Shown here piece by piece: positions 58,461 to 64,000 of a stretch of DNA of 64,000 bases. Position numbers and translations under genes: made by a program. Every line of letters begins with the position of its first letter. The first letter of the stretch is position 1. Source of the DNA: Archivesica marissinica (taxonomy: Eukaryota > Mollusca > Bivalvia > Venerida > Vesicomyidae). The notes under the pieces were generated by a model. That model made no database searches, had not been told where the DNA came from, and saw nothing but the letters and a program-made list of their open reading frames with translations. Location: positions 16,044,414 through 16,108,413 of the forward strand of contig CM026398.1 of assembly GCA_014843695.1 (NCBI GenBank). Direction: 5' to 3'.

Positions 58461-60567
58461 ATTATTATTACATGAAAACGAAATACGAAGGATTCCATCA
58501 AAGATATATCATATCTTTATTACAAAACACAAACTGAACAACTAAAAATATTCCAAAATGTTTAAAACTATGTATTTATATAGTTATTGTTTTTGATGTA
58601 AAACACACACTTATCAGAAGTATGTCCTCTAGTGTATTTGTATTTGTGGTATTTATTGTCGAATAAAACACATTGAGTGGTGTGATTCCGGCGCTAAGAA
58701 CGATAAACAATTTGTCAAGAAATAACTGAAAGAAAAATATTATTTCCTAAATAAATTGTTATTATTATTCACTTAATTATTAAAAATGAATTCTATTCTT
58801 GAGCTCAAATATTGTCAGTATCCACCAGTCTTACACATTATTTGCATGTTGAAAATGTATTCTACGAAATTTCGATCGTGACTTTATTGTAAAATAATTA
58901 CTTCATATCTCATAAATATAATTATGAATTCGTGAAGTGAAGAAATTATTTAATTAATTTTGAAAATCGTGAAATGGTGAATTATGAAGTACGAATATTC
59001 ACTAGTTCACACATCACGACTAATTTATGAAACAGATGCACCATTCTTTCGTAAAGTACAGAGGATAATCCATAGGGCGTTCAGTTAAAGCGACATTACA
59101 TCGCAAAAAGCAAATAAAATGCATTTGTTCACGTATATAAATGCATTGCTACTACAAATTCTTCCGAATACATTCGAACACTAACATTGAATCAATAAAC
59201 AGTGGTTGTGTGGTTTGAAAGTATGATTTCATATAATAACGGGCATCCATGCTCCTGAATTGAAATTTGTTTGTCATCATACTTTGCTAAACTAAACGCG
59301 AGATAATGTCATTTAGAGATAACTTAGCTAAGAATAGTCTATTAATAAATAGGCACAACTATGAGATATAACGGTAAATCTGTACCATAAATCATGTTAT
59401 TCAGGATACACTAGTTGTATTACGCATGGATGTTTACATTATTTTGTTGTGTCAACAAACCGCGTATACGACGTGTGTTTATTAGTTGAAATACTCAGTA
59501 TTTGAGGCAAATATTTGGGGGGGAATTATACCGTATAATAGGAAATATATTCTGTAGAAATTTGTATTTTCACTGATGTAGTGTCGCTTTAACAGAAATG
59601 TATTCAATCTACTACTGAATTTTACAGCTATTTTCAGTTTCAGATTATTAAAAAATCGGTAAATTGTATCGCCTTTGGCCATTTACAACGAATATTGTAC
59701 GAGTATCACCATGACTGATATTACATACATACTAATATTATATACTATTATAGATAAATAATATACATCTAAATAACATTTATATTAAGGATCCTAAGCA
59801 TGTACACATATTATACTGGACTATATCGAAGTTCCAGTTACTGATTTAAAATACTTGAAAAACAATGCTTGCACACTTTAATACACTTTGTAGAATACAT
59901 TTTTCTAGTTAAAATTACAATTGCATAATAACCTAGGTATTGGGGTCAAATATTATAATATGTAGTACAACAATGTAAAACGTGATATTCGGGCTCAACC
60001 GTATTACTTTAACATAATGTACAATAACATGAAAATATTGATTCAGAACATCAGACGTCGTCGAGTAACTGCTGTTTCTTGCATGATTTGTTCATTAACA
60101 ATACATCTGACAACATAATACAATGCTTAAAGAAAACAATAAATATTATTATGATCATTTTATTAGCAATCACGTGTTGTTTCGTATAAATGCTTATAAT
60201 TTGTGTTTTATCATATTCTTTGCGTAACCTCACAAGTGTACTGAACAAATAGTACGCTTCGGTCATATCAATCAGAGATACGGTCAACAGTGCAGTATAG
60301 CTACATCCTACGACGATCAACAGTTGTGTCATCATTTAAATGAATAAAAACTCGATTCTGGTTCTATTGAAAACCTAATCGAATTATTTTCAACACTTGT
60401 ACTTGATTTAAATATAGCAGACTGGGCTATCATACTTTTATCAGCATATATTTGTTACCTACTTGTTTCTTCTTAGCCGTATATATGAAAGAACACATTG
60501 TATAAATACTTCATATCTCATATGAATTCGTGAAGGGAAGAAATTATTTAATTAATTTTGAAAATCA
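58461..60567. other. AT-rich intron sequence, one short dispersed duplicate
   Basis: About 2.1 kb without exons or SINEs. A segment of about 60 bp at 58916-58975 (GAAGAAATTATTTAATTAAT) recurs at 60508-60567 just before a SINE-2. Minus-strand open frames at 59482 and 60051 have no recognisable domains. Confidence 0.5.
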
Positions 60568-60839
60568 GTCCGCCTCTGTGGTCGAGTGGTTAAGGTCGCC
60601 GACTTGTATACCACTGTAACCTATCATCACTGATGGTCACGGGTTCGAGCCCCGCTCAGGCCGTGTCTCATTTATATGAACAAGTTGGCAGTTTCTTACA
60701 GAGGTTGGTGCACCCAAGTACTGGTTAACCGCTGGAGCCTGCACAGGAAAGGTGTTGTTAGGTAATCTGCCCGCCGGCGATATAGCCATATTTGGTGCTG
60801 ATGCAGGCTTAAAACCCGAAATATAATAATAATAATAAT
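60568..60839 (+). mobile_element. SINE-2 copy, full length
   Basis: Head GTCCGCCTCTGTGGTCGAG, B box GGGTTCGAGCCCC, body, and an AATAAT tail. The first of two SINE-2 copies in tandem, 17 bp apart. Confidence 0.88.
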
Positions 60840-60856
60840 CTATAATTTGTATTTAA

Positions 60857-61125
60857 GTCCGCCTCCATGGTCGAGTGGTTACGGTCGCTGACTTGTATAC
60901 CACTGTAACCTATCATCACTGATGGTCATGGGTTCGAGCCCCGCTCAGGCCGTGTCTCATTTATATGAAAAAGTTGACAGTTTCTTACGGAGGTTGGTGC
61001 ACCTAAGTACTGGTTAACCGCTGAAGCCTGCCCAGGAAAGGTGTTGTTAGGTAAACTGCCCGCCGGCGATATAGCTCGAAATGGTGCTGATGCAGGCGTA
61101 AAACCCGAAATATAAAATAAATAAA
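60857..61125 (+). mobile_element. SINE-2 copy, full length
   Basis: Same orientation and structure as the copy just upstream, with its own point differences (CTCCATGG, GTTACGG), so it is not a fresh tandem duplicate. Confidence 0.88.
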
Positions 61126-61451
61126 TTATTTGTATTTAAAATTTAAACGCTTAGCATAAGAAAACATCTCGCCATACCAAGTAAATTAAACATATAGCTA
61201 TGCTCACGACGTCCACGCATGCGCACGGCGACATACACGAGATCATGATATCCTCGCGTGTACATCAGATTAATAGTATCAAAGTATGCATTTCAAATAA
61301 ACATGTATTATGGTGTGTCCTACACATCATATGATACACCCCTGCTTTATGCCCATGCAACACATGTGTATCAGACACACCGGAATGCTATCACAGTGCA
61401 ACATACATAATGACAATACATATTTAGTTCGCTGCTTCTTTAGTTTCACTT

Positions 61452-61695
61452 TTATTTATTTTACAACGATTGCGAAACCAGTTTTAACAACTTATATTAA
61501 TCACTCTCGTTGGCGCGGATGAAAGCGTAAATGTGGTCATTCGTGTGGGAGGAAACCGGAATACCCAGAGAAAACCCACCTGTTCGATCTGGCGACCACC
61601 GTACCATATCACATACTTCCCGGTCCGGGCTATGATCGAACTCTGGTTGCATTGGTGAGAAGCGATCGTGCTAACCACTGCGCTAATCGGACAGC
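61452..61695 (-). mobile_element. SINE-4 copy, full length
   Basis: The complement has a head with GATTAGCGCAGTGGTTAGCA (A box) and AGAGTTCGATCATAG (degenerate B box). The body has CCGGGAAGTATGTGATATGG and GAATGACCACATTTACGC, and the tail resembles that of SINE-3. This is the reference copy for the family. Confidence 0.88.
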
Positions 61696-61904
61696 CAGCT
61701 TATTTAGTCTACAGTCAAACTTTCTCATACTAATCAGTTTCGACTGGCCAAATATACGGACTCCAAAATGAAACGGTGCACTAACTTTAGAGGTAAAAGG
61801 TATATCCTTTTAGAAACAAATATATGCAAATTTGGTATCAAAATGTGTGAAATATTGCGTAAATTAGTGCCACTATGTCAAAAACACTGATAAAATCTTA
61901 TCTT

Positions 61905-62346
61905 GGCAGCCATTTTGACTGGCAAGTTTTATTAACGGCAATTTCATGATTTTACTAGTAATTCTTTAATTGCAATAACTTTATTAATTTTGGTTTCTTA
62001 ATATAAAATTTGGTATGATTTTGAAGGTATTGAAATGCACTTTTTAAATATTAATTTATTTTTTGACAATGATGTATGGATTATAAATTATAAGAACTTA
62101 ACTTGCACCTATTTTTGAAAGTCTATTTTCACAGTTGAAATATTAATATACAGGTAACTTATTATGTATTCGTCATTGATACGAAATTTGTGAAATGATA
62201 CAAAAAATATGTCCATTGAGAGCTTTCCAACAATGTATGAACCATGGGATGGGATGAAAAATAAATATTTTATGAAGAAAGCAAAATTACGCTACTATAT
62301 ATTATATATAATATCTGATCAACTTTGCCAGTCAAAATGGCAGCCA
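61905..62346. mobile_element. Inverted-repeat element, probable MITE
   Basis: GCCATTTTGACTGGCAAG at the left and CTTTGCCAGTCAAAATGGC at the right are inverted copies enclosing about 400 bp of AT-rich DNA. The target duplication was not determined. Confidence 0.6.
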
Positions 62347-62454
62347 CAGTAGGAATGATGACGTCACACGGGAACTATGTAAAATCCATAATTCTAAATT
62401 GTGTAACGAAAACGTAACGCTCAATATAAAAGTGCACATAATTTGTTATGGTGT

Positions 62455-62516
62455 GTGTCGCTCGCCCACGTGGTTCGCCGGCGGCGCGGCGAGTGTAAAT
62501 AAGCTAAATCATCATC
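62455..62516 (+). mobile_element. Hairpin-only micro-retroposon, copy D
   Basis: CTCGCCCACGTGGTTCGCCG with an enlarged GC-rich 3' stem side, then GTGTAAATAAGCTAAATCAT and ATC repeats. Flanks TTATGGTGT (62446-62454) and TTATAGTGT (62517-62525) differ at one base, consistent with an ageing target duplication. Confidence 0.75.
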
Positions 62517-62696
62517 TTATAGTGTCATATTATATGTACCCGTTACTCGGTGTTCCTTCTCCAGATAACAACCTATACAATACAATACAATATTTGTAGT
62601 GATGAGGCGGGAAATCTGCCTGAATGTTGTATCGGCATTTTTAGTACAATATGTCACTTAACGCCAGCATTGCTACAAAATGATGTCTGATTTCAG

Positions 62697-62840
62697 CCCA
62701 TGGCGTTTGGTGGTGGTGTGCCTTACATCAAATCCTATCTAAATGGAGTCAAGATCCCAGGTCTGCTCACGCTAGAATGCTTTGTGGCGAAAGTTGGCGG
62801 CGTAATACTGTCCATATTAGGTGGACTCGCTTGTGGAAAG
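62697..62840 (+). CDS. CLC-6/7-type channel, exon 7 (selectivity loop and helix E)
   Basis: Acceptor CTGATTTCAG ending at 62696, donor AAG then GTTTGA at 62841. 48 codons, phase 0 to 0: PMAFGGGVPYIKSYLNGVK, then IPGLLTLECFVAKVGGV and ILSILGGLACGK. This is the most conserved part in view. GGGVP stands at the CLC GSGIP motif, and YLNGVKIPG and GGLACGK are family signatures. In CLC exchangers the next residues are EGP with the gating glutamate; no such exon occurs before 64000. YLNGVK(I/V)PG recalls CLC-6, while VILS.LGGLA.GK recalls CLC-7, so the subfamily is left open. Confidence 0.93.
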
Positions 62841-63027
62841 GTTTGATATTATCAGCTTTATTATAGGTTGTCCACATGTGAATTCAACATGGCGTCAAAA
62901 AGGGACATGTTTTCAATCCAGCAATCGAAATTTCATGTAATAGAAATGTGTTTTTCGGTATTTTCCTTATGATTTGACACGTGACCCTGCACAGTATGTA
63001 TCATTAGCGTTCACTTGTTACAAAATC

Positions 63028-63285
63028 AACGGATCCAGTGGTTAACATGTTGGACTGGTAATCCAGGGATCGCTAGTTCGATCCCCCGTCTGACCCTAAT
63101 AAAATTAACAGTCTTTCAGATGGGACTTTAAACCGAGGTCTCGTGTCGGTACTGTACACCGTGCACGTAAAAGAACCAGAGGAGACTCTGAAATGGGTTT
63201 CTCTATGTATCATTGCCTCCAAAAAGCTAAAATGACTAATCTCTTCAGAAGGCGTCGCTCATATGGGCAACCGGTAGCGACAAAA
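63028..63285 (+). mobile_element. SINE-1 copy, slightly shortened head
   Basis: Head with TTGGACTGGTAATCCAG and B box AGTTCGATCCCCC. The body and the GTCGCTCATATGGGC..AGCGAC hairpin follow. It faces the next SINE-1. Confidence 0.88.
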
Positions 63286-63336
63286 TGAAATGAATATTTC
63301 TCAATATATACCTATGCTTAAGGGATTTTAGGGTGT

Positions 63337-63574
63337 GTGTGTTTTACGTTTATTTATTGTCGCTACCGGTTGCCCATATGAGCGACGCCTCCTGAAGAGA
63401 TTAGTAATTTTAGATTTTGGAGGATAGTGCAATGATACAGAGACCCATTCCTGAGTCTCCTCTGGTTCTTTTACGTGCACGGTGTAAAGCACCGACACGA
63501 GACCTCTGTTTAACGTCCCATCTGAAAGACATGTTAATTTTATTAGGGTCAGACGGGGAGTCGAACCTGCGATT
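63337..63574 (-). mobile_element. SINE-1 copy, head truncated
   Basis: Antisense tail, hairpin and body up to the B-box region. With the previous copy it makes an inverted repeat with arms of about 240 bp and a spacer of about 50 bp in the intron after exon 7. Confidence 0.88.
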
Positions 63575-63700
63575 GTAGGGTACACGTGAATGGCATTAAT
63601 GAAGATATCCACATTTACATATTTTCGAAATATAATGTGAATATTTATCTAGTCTCGGAATCAAAAGCATAAATTTATTTTAATATGTAAACCTGATCAA

Positions 63701-63968
63701 GTCCGCCTCCGTGGTCGAGTGGTTAAGGTCGCTGACTTGTATACCACTGTAACCTATCATCACTGATGGTCACGGATTCGAGCCCCGCTCAGGCCGTGTC
63801 TCATTTATATGAACAAGTTGGCAGTTTCTTACGGAGGTTGGTGCACCAAAGTACTGGTTAACCGCTGGAGCATGCCCAGGAAAGGTGTTGTTAGGTAAAC
63901 TGCCCGCCGGCGATATAGCCCAAAATGGTGCTGATGCAGGCGTAAAACCCGAAATATAAAATAAATAA
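63701..63968 (+). mobile_element. SINE-2 copy with intact target-site duplication
   Basis: Complete head, body and AATAAA-like tail. TAAACCTGATCAA at 63688-63700 is repeated at 63966-63978, slightly overlapping the tail. The perfect repeat indicates a relatively recent insertion. Confidence 0.92.
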
Positions 63969-64000
63969 ACCTGATCAAATTTGAATCGAGAACATATTGT

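Noticed and set aside
57943..58475. Open frames of 160 and 167 codons on opposite strands
   Set aside because: Produced by the 36-bp array, whose period is divisible by three.

Overview
The window is eukaryotic nuclear DNA, most likely from a lophotrochozoan and probably a mollusc such as a bivalve. The genes are split into small GT..AG exons separated by kilobase introns. There are many tRNA-headed SINEs with A and B boxes, several MITE families, a Tc1-like transposon and a large amount of minisatellite DNA. The tandem arrays listed here add up to about 33 kb, roughly half the window, including one 1,000-N assembly gap. The mollusc call is an inference from the style of the repeats and the CLC sequence; nothing in the window fixes the species. 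There is no operon-like layout, CRISPR array or bacterial signal.

The main gene lies on the + strand from about 26.2 kb past the right edge. It is a CLC-6/CLC-7-type (lysosomal/endosomal) chloride channel or Cl-/H+ exchanger. Seven exons are proposed: 26159-26722, 36917-37092, 38519-38590, 44304-44372, 50936-51059, 57721-57830 and 62697-62840. Exons 3 to 7 join in phase and follow the family through the N-terminal cytosolic segment, helices B and C, the selectivity loop (here GGGVP) and the end of helix E (GLACGK). The next exon, expected to carry the gating glutamate, lies beyond the window. Exon 1, with its hexapeptide repeat, is attached only by position: its splice phase does not match exon 2, so a small exon may be missing between them.

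Layout. 0-9 kb: SINE-derived minisatellites, SINEs, nested MITEs and one orphan cysteine-rich exon (6157-6357). 9.3-23 kb: an almost continuous block of minisatellites with periods of 26, 59, 76, 38 and 30 bp, plus the assembly gap. 23-26 kb: AT-rich DNA with SINEs and a Harbinger-like MITE. 26-64 kb: the CLC gene, whose introns hold arrays with periods of 30, 17, 43, 29, 54, 25, 28, 64, 29, 31, 41 and 36 bp, together with SINEs, MITEs and a Tc1 element in intron 5.

The most notable points are these. The 41-bp array in intron 5 appears to be an amplified copy of the exon 6 splice acceptor plus the first bases of exon 6. A family of 47-62 bp hairpin-only retroposons has target-site duplications and one clear empty site inside this window, and it shares a stem-loop with the 3' end of the commonest SINE. 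One SINE became a minisatellite and another has a swapped tail. The CLC selectivity motif has Gly where Ser is usual.

Labels SINE-1 to SINE-5 and family-6 are local names used only here. SINE-1 has a Thr-like tRNA head and a GTCGCT..AGCGAC 3' hairpin. SINE-2 has a Ser/Leu-like long-arm head. SINE-3 and SINE-4 have different heads but a common 3' tail. SINE-5 has a tail containing CCCAGGAAAACATGTCT. Family-6 is the repeat with a CACCCGG and GCGACGTTAAAC-like body.
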